This document shows, piece after piece, positions 47,014-57,527 of a stretch of 64,000 bases of DNA. Below the pieces are notes generated by a model that made no database searches, was not told the DNA's origin, and worked only from the letters and a program-made list of their open reading frames with translations. The position numbers were made by a program, and so were the translations under genes. Source of the stretch: Pilatotrama ljubarskyi (taxonomy: Eukaryota > Basidiomycota > Agaricomycetes > Polyporales > Polyporaceae); the NCBI GenBank assembly GCA_022385805.1, contig MU277685.1:1-64000 (forward strand), read 5' to 3'. The stretch's first letter is position 1; each line of letters begins with the position of its first letter.

Positions 47014-48876
47014 ATGAGCGCGGATGGTCACGGTGTGCCGGAATCAGTGTAAGTCACTATCCGGCTTCGCTCGTCCTCGCAAGCTCAGTGATATTGGGTA
47101 TGATGATGCAGATACATCCACAACTATCTCCATCTCGCCGGAGTCGGTACGCTCATCTCACATTCCGATCTCAGCTCGCATGGGTGAACTGACAATCCGC
47201 AGTCATACTCTATTACGACTTCTTCCTCACGTTTGGCGAAGAGTACCACCGAGTCTGGAAGAACCCCAGGACAATCTCCTCGATCTTGTTCTATCTCAAC
47301 AGATATCTCCCAATCCTGGGCGTGCGTTGAACGTGTCCCTGACATCTGGCACCTCGACGCTCATCCGTTTCATCTCCTAGGACATTGCGGTAAACACGGG
47401 GAACTTCTATATATTCTCCAGCGAACAGGTATGTGGTTTTGCCTTTCTAGCCGCCGATTATCATTGATGAGGCCGCCTTGACAGAGGTAAGAGATCGACG
47501 TATGTTACCATCACCCTTCCTCATCATACAGCATTGGTTCCGTGCAGCTGTCGACATTACGCCTTCTTCCGCCAACTCCTGTTGGTCATAAACCAAGTGG
47601 TGGTGTGCTGTACGCATCGCTATCTGCCCTACATGGTCCTGTGCACAGACTAATGACGAATTGCACAACTAGTCATCCTCTTCTTGAGGACATACGCCCT
47701 GTATGGGCGGGATAAACGCATCCTTGTGCTGGTTGTCGGGGTCGGTGCCATCTTACTCGGTATCTCCTGCGTACGTCGCATACTTCTTAGTTTATGCGAT
47801 CTTGAAGTCCTCATCACGGACTGTAGTGGTCCATTGTGGGGCAGCACCAAGACATTGAACTCCGCGGAGGTTGTCATCTCATGGCAGACCGGATGACGTA
47901 CGTCCGACATCTGATGTGACATTTGGAACATGCTGACGTGAAGACGCAAAATGTCTGGTCCATAGTGCTGTCCGTGCGTAAGGTTTCGTTACTTTGTGCG
48001 TTCACCCGCGCTAAACGTCCGTCAACCTCAGGGCTAGCCGTCTCATGGGAAGCTTTGTTCGCATTTGACTGCATGGTCTTCATCTTGACCGTCACGAAGA
48101 CGTTCCGGGAGCGATATCGGCACCGCGTCACCTCTGGAAGACACGACATCATCTCGCTTATTCTTAGAGACGGTAAGCCGCAGCAGCCGCCCTGCCAGCT
48201 AGAGCTATTCTGACCGAGAGCCAAATCGCAGGTGCCATGTACTTTGCGTATGTCCCCGGCCGCACAGGCTCCTGCTCCAGTCCCACACGCTTACTTCTGC
48301 TCGTCTCCCCAGCGTCATGGCCTCGGTGAACTTTGCGAACACGCTCACGTTCTACGTAAGCCGTCCCATAAGCTCACCTTGTTCCGCACGTCTAACCCCG
48401 CACCCACGCAGTTCCTCGAGGTATGCATTCTCACTACCCCGGCAACCCCGGATACGCCTCCCCTTTCTGACCGCACTGCCCCCATTCCCGCCCGCTAGCC
48501 CCTCCTCCGCGGCTGCCTCTCGACGTTCGCGAGTTCCGTCTCGGTGACGATGATGTCCCGGCTCATGCTGAACCTGCAAGGCTCCGCGCTGGGCCGTGAC
48601 GTGATCGACACGTCCTCCGCGTACCCGACCACGTCCGAGAACTCTACCGGCATGCTCTTCACCTCTCGCATCTCCATGCCGGGCGCCACGACGCAGTGCG
48701 ACCCGGAGCTGCTGCTGCCGCCGACCTCACGCGTGCGCGGGTCCGCCTACGTGCGCGACGCGCAGCACGGGCATGGCTACATCGAGGAGCTGTACGAGCT
48801 CCACGAGGTGCATTATACGGACACGGACGGAGATACCCTCAGGGTCCGCGGCCAGGACGGCTTTCTGAAGGTATGA
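47014..48876 (+). CDS. DUF6533-type multi-pass membrane protein
   Basis: Belongs to the large Agaricomycete family of putative seven-helix membrane proteins with an N-terminal DUF6533 domain; no function is established. The start ATG 47014 (MSADGHGVPES) is followed, after a GTAAGT intron, by YIHNYLHLAGVVILYYDFFLTFGEEYHRVW and SSILFYLNRYLPILGD (the DUF6533 core). Then come NTGNFYIFSSEQ, FFRQLLLVINQVVVC, LFLRTYALYGRDKRILVLVVGVGAILLGIS (helices), SWEALFAFDCMVFILTVTKTFRERYRH, MYFAVMASVNFANTLTF and a long cytosolic tail beginning SRLMLNLQGSA, with acidic YIEELYELHEV near the end. About nine exons. The topology is compatible with a receptor-like protein, but this is not shown. Confidence 0.82.
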
Positions 48877-49124
48877 CCGCCGTGCGGCCGAGAGCAGCTC
48901 CATAACAGAGGGGACCCGACGAGAGCAATGCGACGAGGCATGCAGTAGCGAACGTGTGCTAGTGTGTATGATGTTTTCATGAAGGAATGTTTCATAGATA
49001 TAGCGTACTCGATTCCCGTCTACTCAAGTGTACATTGTACCGTACTGCGCATCCATACAGTACCAACTGCGAGTCATTTGGCGCGCATAGCATCTATATT
49101 CGCTGTACAATTAGCCCATGACAA

Positions 49125-49206
49125 GTCCCTATCGATTAGTGGTTAGATCATCACGTTGTGGTAGCACAATTCCGTGAAGACGCCGGCTCGAATCCGGCTA
49201 GGGACA
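49125..49206 (+). tRNA. tRNA-His (anticodon GUG), with 10-base intron
   Basis: Acceptor stem GTCCCTA pairs with TAGGGAC. The D arm is GAT..ATC around TAGTGGTTAG. The anticodon stem TCACG/CGTGA encloses T-T-GTG-G and a short intron (49162-49171) after position 37. The T arm is GCCGG-CTCGAAT-CCGGC. A TTTTT run directly follows at 49210-49214 as pol III terminator. Confidence 0.85.
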
Positions 49207-49754
49207 TCTTTTTCCGCGACCTCACTTTTGCTCAGACGCGCGGGAAACCTTCCAACGGCGGACCAACGCGTCGGCGGAAGATCCTCCGTCGTCTCCGCGG
49301 TGTCCCACATGTGCACATTGACTTGAAGCCGACATTACTACCGCATGGATACCGCATGTTTCTTCACATACAGAATCACCGTCAGTAGGGTGATTCTGCT
49401 GGAGTAATTCTTACATCGCTTAGCATCGCTTAAGGCGAGTGGCGCCACCTGATTGGCTGGAGCCCATAAGAATTCTTACAGCAGAATCACTCTAGTGAGC
49501 AACAAACAACAATTTGTAGTGGTTTAACGAGCGTGTTCAGTGAAACGACTGTGAGGTATACAGGAAGAGGGAATCGTCCGCATCGACCCTCCACGACCTA
49601 GCAAGACCAATTGAGGAGAGATAAACTAGTGGAGAGGAAGTATCCGGTGCCAACACGACATTATCGTCGGACTGGGAAGTTCGCCGCAATTCTGGCTGAC
49701 AACCCCTATCTGCAGCATGTCCGCCGTCTGGTGGTTCGTTCATGTGCGGAATAT
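49207..49754. other. Spacer with a MITE-like element
   Basis: Apart from the inverted-repeat element (listed separately) and the tRNA terminator, no gene was recognised before the stop of the GPI-protein gene at 49755. Confidence 0.5.
49388..49492. mobile_element. 105 bp MITE-like element with TA target duplication
   Basis: Terminal inverted repeats of about 25 bases: the left end reads GGGTGATTCTGCTG..GAGTAATTCTTA and the reverse complement of the right end reads GAGTGATTCTGCTG..TAAGAATTCTTA. Both ends are flanked by TA (49386-49387 and 49493-49494), the target duplication of Tc1/mariner-type transposons. The inside has no coding capacity, so the element would depend on a transposase elsewhere. 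The left flank carries CAGAATCACC (49371-49380), the inverse of the terminus, possibly the end of a second, older copy. Confidence 0.6.
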
Positions 49755-50590
49755 TTAGGCGAACATGAAGCCGAGCGCAGCGACTGCGACGGCGACGAGT
49801 CCGCCAGAGGCAGCGAGGCTGCCCGCGCCGTTCTTGTTGTCGCTCTGGGCTGTCGCGCTGCCGGAGGCCGCCGAGCCAGAGGCGGTCGCAGAGCCCGAGC
49901 CCGAGGCGGTCGCGGAGCCGCCGAGAGTGGGCGTTGCAGAGGAGGCTGGGTAGGTGGAGCCGAGCGGCTTGATCTCGAAGGGTTGGGACTCAGCGTAGAT
50001 CTGGTAGACGCGGATGTGGGTCAGTTTCTGCACGCGTGCGGACCGTGGAACCATAAGGAAGCGTAGAAAGAACGAGAAGGACAGGCGAAGGGCGAGCGCC
50101 GAGCGCGCTGACATGCAAAAAAGTACTGACGTGCGTGCTGTTGAAGGGGTCCGCGAGCTGGATGGTATAGCCGGTGGCAGCCGACTGGCTGAACTGGTCC
50201 TTCGTGACGAGCTTCGAACAGTCGAAGTTATTTTGCTGGGCAATGAGGGCCTGAGGGGACGTGAGGACCGCGGGGTTCGAGTTGGCAATACTACAGGGGA
50301 GTTTGAGACGCGAACATGCATAGGAGAGTCAGAAGAGACGCACAGCACGGTGAAGTTCGTGTAGGGTGACGTCTTGCAGGTCCAGGAGAGGACGTTGTCC
50401 GACTGGGCGACTGTGACACGTAGCAGCAGAGACTCGAAGCTCAGTCCCGCATGCTCAAGAATAGCCCGCAAGAAATTTACTGACCCCACCAGAGATCCGG
50501 GCCTCCCGGCGAGATGATCTGGAGCTGAGCGACGGTGCTGCCGACGAGCGCGGCGAGGGTTGCGGAAAGAGCGGCGGCAGAGAACTTCAT
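49755..50590 (-). CDS. GPI-anchored Ser/Ala-rich cell-surface protein, Kre9/Knh1-like N-terminus
   Basis: A secreted, probably GPI-anchored wall or membrane protein. ATG 50590 opens a signal peptide MKFSAAALSATLAALVGSTVAQ with cleavage after the Ala of VAQ or nearby. The mature N-terminus LQIISPGGPDLWW..SDNVLSWTC is the Kre9/Knh1-like domain, continuing SPYTNFTVLIANSNPAVL, QNNFDCSKLV and ATGYTIQLADPFNSTH. A low-complexity Gly-Ser-Ala-Thr linker and a C-terminal hydrophobic stretch (LVAVAVAALGFMFA) preceded by small residues fit a GPI signal. Four or so exons. Yeast Kre9 acts in beta-1,6-glucan assembly; a similar role here is inference, as the family is broad. Confidence 0.88.
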
Positions 50591-51792
50591 GGCTGTCGAA
50601 AGGGGGCGGAGGAGACCAGAGGCCTGAAGCGTGGCAGGGGAGGACGAAGTGGGAGGAGGCGAAGAAGCAGCGGAGGCGGTTGATGGAGGACAACGGCGTG
50701 CTTTTCCAGACGGCTCGACCGGAGCTGTCCTGCCTGCTCCGTGCGGCCCGTGCCACGGATCCCCCGCTCGCAGGCCCCACGGCCGGAGGTTGCCCAAAGC
50801 GGGAGCATCGTCCGGCGGCGCGCGGCGCATCCTGGCGCATCACGCTCAACAAGCTTCCCGGCCGACCCGGCGTGCCCAATGGCGATCCCGTCTCTCCGTC
50901 TGATTCAATTCACGGTAACTTCACTTCGAATTTATGTGTGCGGCTTGAATCCATCACATCTTCAGTTCTGCAGCAGCCATGTCTTGGATCGCCAGCCTGG
51001 GCCTAGAGCACTGGACAATGCGAGCACATGAACCTGGTCAGGTCCGTCAGGAGCGGCTCTGCGCTTCTCCAGGAGTTCAAGATATTCATGGTGATACTCA
51101 CTGGTACTCTCGACCGTTGGCTTTCGTCGCGGTGAGTCTCGTCTATCGGAATTATTTCGCGTCGAGCTTACCAACGTCGAATCCAGCACCTCGGTATATA
51201 CACCGAGTACGCGATACTGTGACAAGGAGGTCATCCGCAGTAGTGTACTCTCCTGATCCATTAAACTTCGACAAGTTGACGCCTGCATAAGCGACCGCCG
51301 AGAATCGATATGGGAATTCCAGCAAATTTATGTCTGGGTAGGCATGTACACGTCAAGCTCTCGATCCATGTTCGGACCAGAACATCAGGTTTTTTGCTAG
51401 GAACCTGCGAGGCGAACGCGATTGGTGACGGTTGACCCTCTGGAACGAAACGAATATGACCGCCATGCCGCTGCCACCATTTGGCGCAGACCGAACTTCT
51501 CCCAGTTTCTACGCCTGGTTGCAGGCGCAGCGGCTCGCCACGTTGCAACGTCGCCGTGCCTCTTTCACTATCCTTCATGACCCCCAACGCCGCTTGCGTG
51601 GCTCGGCCCAGCGGCGTACATCCGAGATCCGCATACAGCTGGCCGTTCAACGCAGTACTCTCCTAAGTACTCGCCTCGAGGCGGGTACATCGCATTGCTG
51701 TCCTTGCGTACATATGGCCAGGCTCAGCGCGTCTTGCCACCAGCCTCCTCCCAGAGCTCTCGGCTACTGCGAACTACCAACTACTCCACGCT
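50591..51792. other. Intergenic, promoter of the GPI-protein gene and upstream of first RBR gene
   Basis: Several open frames overlap here on both strands (51261-51650 minus, 51432-51830 plus), but none has a recognised domain. The stretch near 51793 is the likely leader of the first RBR gene. Confidence 0.4.
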
Positions 51793-53332
51793 ATGGCGGG
51801 TCTTCATGCACAGGATTCCCGGCTGCATAATGGCTTGGCTCCTGATTCCACGCAGGCCAGGGGAGAGTGGGACGGTCTTGCGTCGCTAGACGGGCCCATT
51901 GCACTGCCAGACATGATCTCACCCGGGACCAAAGAGGGCCAAAGAGGAGGAGCCACGCATACTCTCGGTCTACTGGCTGCTGTCAAGTTCTTGTGGCTCA
52001 CTAAACCTGGCGGATCTCGCGGGGCGTCCGTTGCCTGGCGAAGTGTACGGGTTGGATTGCGGAACAAGTGAGTATGTCGCATTGTGAAGTCCATGACACC
52101 TCTGAATCTTGCACAGGCTCTCCGCTGGCGCTCGGGGCTTCGGGCGGTATTTGCACGTTAGTCGCTCCACGCAAGGCAACATACAGAAAAGTCGCGGCCG
52201 ACTTTTGCCTAGGTTTAGCACCTTGATGGAGTTGGTAGCTTTTTCTACTCACATACTTCTTATGTCGCTCATGACCTACAATGCAAGGGACACGTATGAA
52301 TGCGTAGCATGCTTGTCCAATATTGCAGTGTCCGTCGAAGAGGCGATCCAGGTGTCATGCGGGCATCTCTACCATGCGGAGTGCTTGCTACAGCTCGTCG
52401 AGGTCGCTATGCGATCGCCAGCCCAGTTCCCGCCCCGTTGCTGCAAGAGACCTGTCCACCTGTCGTCCTTCGAGCACCTCTTGGACGCCAGAGAGAAGGA
52501 TGCGTACACCATGCGCGAAATGGAGCAAGCCACAGCCCGTCGTGTCTACTGCAGCAGCCCGCGTTGCAGTCGCTTCCTTGGCCCGAGAGTCAAGCAAATC
52601 CCCGTTCAAATCTACACCTGCCCCATCACCTCCTGCAACATGCGAACCTGTGCTCGCTGCAAGGCCGCTGTCGGCCCTTCCACCACCCCCGAGACGCACC
52701 AGTGCGTGCACGACCCTGGCCACCGCGCAGCGCTGCAGCTGGGCAGCCGCCTCGGGTGGGTGCGCTGCCCGGACTGCGAGCATCTCGTCGAGCGCGACAG
52801 CGGTTGCGCGCACATGAGGTGCATATGTGGCGCGCAGTTCTGCTACTCCTGCGGTGCGAAGTGGAAGACATGCAGCTGCGTCGAATGGCGGTGCCCTGCG
52901 GGCGACCTGGAGCTGCCCCCGAGAGGCGGCGGACGGATGCGCGAGCGCGACTTGTTCGCGCCGCTACAGGAGGATGGCGATATCGGCGGGAGATTGGAGT
53001 TATGGGCTCCGCCGACGCTCTTGCCGGGAGAACGTCTGGCGGCTTGGCCCACCCATCCCGACGCCGAGATGCACGGGGAGGGATCGACCAGGCATCGGAC
53101 TCCCACCCTACCGCAGCCAATGCGCGGGGAGCTGCGTGGGGACGTTCAGACTACCCGTGCATCCTCGCGTGGGACAGCGTCGCTGCGGTCATCCATGGTT
53201 ACTGTCGAGGAGGACCCCTTGGAAGGACAGATAGGATCGTGTCTTCCATTCAGGCCAAACGTATATGTACCTTCCGGAGGTGGAACGTCTGCGGATGTCC
53301 GTCGAAGGCTCGTCCGTGGGATCAGCGCATAG
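51793..53332 (+). CDS. RBR-type E3 ubiquitin ligase, tandem copy 1
   Basis: RBR ligases take ubiquitin from E2 at RING1 and pass it through a catalytic Cys in RING2. Two exons in phase (51793-52067 and 52117-53332) give 496 residues. RING1 is CVACLSNI..CGHLYHAECLLQL..FPPRCC. IBR is CSSPRCSRFLG..YTCPITSC..CARCKAAV..H.C. RING2 is RCPDCEHLVERDSGCAHMRCICGAQFCYSCGAKWKTCSC. By alignment with Ariadne-type ligases, the Cys in DSGCAHM is the catalytic one. An N-terminal ~140-residue segment lacks known domains, and the C-terminus is a ~190-residue disordered tail. A sister gene follows 530 bases downstream on the same strand with the same two-exon layout. The target is unknown. Confidence 0.88.
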
Positions 53333-53862
53333 GGAGGCTCCGAAGTACCTCTCGATTTGAGTCCAGGCTATGGGTCACGCATGAGCACACCGTATTCCCC
53401 CATTATCTATGTAAGACTCTTCTCTACCGCATACGCTCATATCGAATACTCACAACGCCTGGTTTCCCTAGGATGGCATCCTGCTAACTGGTCCCGCGAA
53501 CTGATTTGCACTTGGGCGCTCAGTGTGCTACAGCAATCGAAGTGTGGAATAACGTCTAGCTAGGTTTTCGCGTCTATCGTGTACACGCTGCTTATCTGCA
53601 TCCGCGCTTCTGGCCACCTTGCTTCATGAGGCCTGTGGCGTCATGCATGGCTTCTTGACATCGTTCACGGTTGACATCGTTCACGGGACGATTCGGACGA
53701 GACTCCAGTGCTTCTCTGCAGCCCCGAGTCCTCATGCATGCAGGCCGCGAAGGCGATGCTATAGTTCGTCGCCTCGCGTTCAAATAGAACCGTGCTCTAG
53801 GAGCCCTCACCAGCTCTCTTCATTCGTTGCTGCCCCAGACACGACCCGGACAACTTCTCCAC
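53333..53862. other. Spacer between the two RBR ligase genes
   Basis: No gene is seen. It should hold the terminator of copy 1 and the promoter of copy 2. Confidence 0.5.
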
Positions 53863-55436
53863 ATGAATCAGCCTCCTGCTGACGATGTCTCTGTCTATGA
53901 TTACTTCTATGTTGCCCCTAACGAATGGCAAGAGTCTCCTGTCGCAGAGGCCTATGCTATCGGGCGTCCCTCGATCGTGTCCTTCGATGATCCTCACGGG
54001 GGCACCGGAAACGCCAGACCCGTTGTTCGTGTGTTCTCTGCGATGAGGTCGCTGGGGCCTCGTAGGCTTCGCAGACTTCCTCGTCAATGGCGGCACGTGG
54101 GGTTCAGACTGAAGCGAAAGTGAGTGCATCCACACTCCCCACCAGGGCTCGTTCTGAGCAGTCCATAGGTTCTCAGCTGGTATGCAGAGCTTTCGGCGAT
54201 ACTGGGCGGGCGCGCCCGCCCCTCCGCCCGTCCCTCCACGTCCACCAGTTGGTGTACTATCTGACGCAGCGACGTTTTCTCGAGGTAGCACTGGCTCCAG
54301 GTGAGCGAGAGTATCGCTCTCGCCGTTCCTTGCTAACAGCGGTATCGCCTTTCAGCTTGGCCCCAGCGGAGATTTGCACGGCTTGTCACGGTGAAATCAC
54401 GGTAGGGCAAGACGACGCATTGCAGGTGCCCTGCATGCATGTGTACCACACAGAGTGCCTCCTCATGCTCGTGGAGGTCTCCATGCGATCGACTGGGCAG
54501 TTCCCGCCGCGCTGCTGCCGCAGTACTATCCCCACCCCGCTCTTTCACCGCCATCTCACCCCCGAACAGAGGACGGCCTTCGCTCTCAGAGAGGCCGAGC
54601 AGTCCACCCCACGTCGTGTCTACTGTGCCAACCCGCAATGCAGCACCTTCCTCGGCCCGCGAGACAAACGCACCCCTGTCCGGATCTACACCTGTGCATT
54701 CTCCGCATGCGCCACGCGCACCTGCGCCCGCTGCAGAGCCGCCGTCGACCCATCCGCGGACGCGCAGACACACGAGTGCAAGCACGATACAGGATACCGC
54801 ATGGCGCTCCAGCTCGGGAGCCGCCTAGGCTGGATGCGTTGCCCGGAGTGTGAAGAGTTGATCGAGCGGCACAGTGGGTGTCCACACATGACGTGCGTGT
54901 GTGGTACCGAGTTCTGCTACGAGTGCGGCAACAGGTACAACGGCTGTACCTGCCACCTGCGTATAGCGGAGGTAGACCAGGGACCCCTTAGGGTGGGAGC
55001 CGCGCACCTGTACCACCCACCTACGCCTCCGCGCGGGCTTGCACGTGGTCTCCCGGACGACCGCACCCCTCCGCGCAGGCGATGGACTCCTCAAAGGGAA
55101 GCTCTCGATTGGCTCACCCCGACGATCGCGCCAGTGGGCGAGGTGCCTCCGGAGGCCCATGAGGTCTTGTACGATATTCCTCAGCCCGATCCAGACACAC
55201 TGCCCTGGTGGGACGTCGAGGCACCCGCGAAAGTCGAAGAGCCATCTTACCAGGAGCTTCCTTGGATTCCCCATCTGCGGCCAGTCGCAGAGTCCGATTC
55301 CGAGTCCGAGTCCCTGGCATCCAGGCTCTCCGTCCTGGGAGCCGTGCTGCTGGACGACCCGTTGTGGGGATGGGCAGACACGGCTCTGGTCATGAGAGGT
55401 GAGACGGCACAACGTAACCGGGCCCGGGTTTCCTGA
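53863..55436 (+). CDS. RBR-type E3 ubiquitin ligase, tandem copy 2
   Basis: Two exons in phase (53863-54119 and 54188-55436) give about 501 residues, close to the 496 of copy 1, with the intron at the same place and phase. The start MNQPPADDVSVYDYF was chosen over an upstream in-frame ATG at 53827. RING1 is CTACHGEI..CMHVYHTECLLML..FPPRCC. IBR is CANPQCSTFLG..YTCAFSAC..CARCRAAV..H.C. RING2 is RCPECEELIERHSGCPHMTCVCGTEFCYECGNRYNGCTC, with the catalytic Cys in HSGCPHM. All metal ligands of both copies are conserved, although the N-terminal parts and C-terminal tails have diverged widely. A short extra intron near 54301-54355 is possible but not required by the reading frame. Confidence 0.88.
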
Positions 55437-56055
55437 GCGGATGGTCCTATATGCTGCCGCCTCATTCCGTCCTTGAATTATTCCACGGTATCCGACACTC
55501 CGATACCCCGTATTATGAGTAGGATTCGCATAGCTTATATGTACCCGTAGAAGCTGACGCTGTCGCAATCCCTGCTTCTCCTGCAGCGGCGCTGTCCCCC
55601 ATGCGGCTACAATCGACGATACTATATATCTACTTACCATACCTGTGCATTGCCGTGAAGCCTCCTCATCCTGGTCGTAGTGCGGCTGAGCCGACGTTGG
55701 CATAGTGTCATCAGTATGTACCCTCTTCCTTCTCGAGCCAAGTCGGGCTGGCCCACCGTAGTGACCCGTAGTCCTCCCATGAAACACAAGTTGCAACGCA
55801 GCTCAAGCCCGGAGAGGAACAAATGTCAATGACTTGATACAGATAAGAAAAATCTTGATCAGCACCACACAAGCTGACTCGGGCAGCTCACACAAGTATA
55901 ATTGCAGAGCGAGCAAAAGCAATGCGTACATGGCGCAGCATACATCCCATACCGTCATATGCATGTAGAGAAACACAGCGTAATGGTGGCAATCTGACGA
56001 TAATTTTGGTCTCCTGAACGCCAACAATCGATCGACATGATCATATAGGCGCAGC
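55437..56055. other. Convergent spacer before eL20
   Basis: No supported gene. It should hold the 3' ends of the RBR copy 2 and eL20 transcripts. Confidence 0.5.
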
Positions 56056-56785
56056 TCAGAACGTCGCAGGCCGATGCGCGACGAAAGTCGAGCGGACCTT
56101 CTGGACGCGGTGGGGCAGCGGGAACTTGAGCTTGGGGACCAGGAGCTGCTTGATGTAAGGACGGCGGACATCCTCGGACTTCTCGATCTCCACCACACGG
56201 AGAATCTATTACCTCGGTATGTCAGAATGAGATGCGCCCACAGAGGATACGCGACGTACGTGGATCGACCGGAAGCGGGCGCGGTGGCGGGCAGCCATGT
56301 CCTGGTAGAGCGCCTTGACGGCATCCGCGCGGCTGAGCTCACGGAACTCCTTGTACATGTTGTGGGTACCGGAGCGGGAGTCGTAGCGGAGCCAGATACC
56401 GAAGTTCTTGATCTTCAAGGGCTTCTTCTCGTGAATCTAGAATGGCACGTCCCAAGGACGGCAATTAGTCCCTACTCCGCCTGCCACTTGAACGGCTGCA
56501 AGGGATGATACACACAACGTTGACGCCAATGATCTCGCCACTGGCTTTCTTGACCTTCTTCAATTGCCTGAGCGCATGATCAGCATCGCGGGAAACGGGA
56601 GTAGATGGGATGTTTCTCCGCCGCGGTGGCAAAGCTTCCACCCAGACGTACCTCAAGAAGTACCAGAATCGCGACTTAGCGACGACCTCATTGGGCGCAA
56701 AGATGCGCATGCGGTAGATCTTGGGGGTGGGGTCCGCCTCGGTGGGCAAGTGGCGGCCGACGACCTGGTATTCCTGGAAAGGCAT
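56056..56785 (-). CDS. RPL20: 60S ribosomal protein eL20 (L18a)
   Basis: A structural protein of the large cytosolic ribosomal subunit. The start at 56785 reads [52 protein letters not shown] intron follows, then [75 protein letters not shown] and a last exon [35 protein letters not shown] ending HRPATF at 56056. About 175 residues over four exons, normal for the family, with no gaps. The N-terminal Met may be preceded by a 5' UTR intron, as in many ribosomal protein genes. Confidence 0.95.
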
Positions 56786-57527
56786 CTAGAGGCGAGAAAT
56801 TGCAGCATGAGCACGCTGTCCCTCATCCAAAGCGCAGAGGTTCCATCCAGCGTCGTAACCAGCGATTCTTGCAGAGATTCGGCATGTACGAGCAGCGTAG
56901 AGGGTCCCAGATGCATACAAGAGGGCAAACACTCACTTTGAGAGAGAGACCGGCTTACCCTTGAGTGTTGGCGTTGGCGTTGTCGCTGGCGGCCTCGATA
57001 CTTTCGACGCTCACAGGCGCAGTGGCAATAGAGTTTGCTGACTCTGGCGGAGTGTCAAAATGTGGCGCCGGGCGTCTATGATCCTATTGCCGCAGCGCTC
57101 GACTCGATTGACTTCGCGATCGTCTTGACCTCCTCAACGGATCCAACCCGCAGGGCTCTGTATACAGTAGTACATCACTCACACAGTCCATCTCGCTCGT
57201 ATCATCGATAGCTTGAGCTGAAGACTCTGTTTATGCCTTGGCGAAGTGGCTCTAAGTGCGGCCTGTTATCTGGCTGCTAGCTGTCGAGTTTACTGCATCA
57301 CTTTGAGCAACGCGACCTTCTCCCGTGGTCGCGATTGTCAAGCATGCGATGCTAGAGAAAGCCGCTTCGAGCACCGGGGTCTGCCTGAATCACCGGAGTG
57401 TACTGGATCGTTGATGGTACGCTGCCTGGTATTGTCCTCGACATCCGCTCGTGTTCCATACTCTCATCCTCTCCCGCCGCTGCATGTAGCTACCACCAAT
57501 AACGCTATGCCAGAAAGTGGACGAGCC
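56786..57527. other. Region between eL20 and the ABC-F gene, with possible downstream ABC-F exon
   Basis: Minus-strand 57083-56955 is an open 42-codon piece that follows an AG acceptor and ends at a stop; it reads RRPAPHFDTPPESANSIATA..NANANTQG and looks coding in composition. Another frame at about 57160-57078 reads LRVGSVEEVKTIAKSIESSAAA. Either could be a terminal exon of the ABC-F gene (whose frame after 57528 contains donor-like GTAGAACG and GTAAGG), but no complete phase-consistent chain was found. The eL20 promoter lies just before 56785. Confidence 0.3.

Noticed and set aside
51261..51830. Open frames on both strands upstream of the first RBR gene
   Set aside because: No recognisable domain and no similarity to the RBR proteins; left as non-genic.
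54825..55796. 323-codon minus-strand frame
   Set aside because: Opposite the second RBR ligase gene, whose RING and IBR cysteines are all in the plus frame; no domain in the minus frame.
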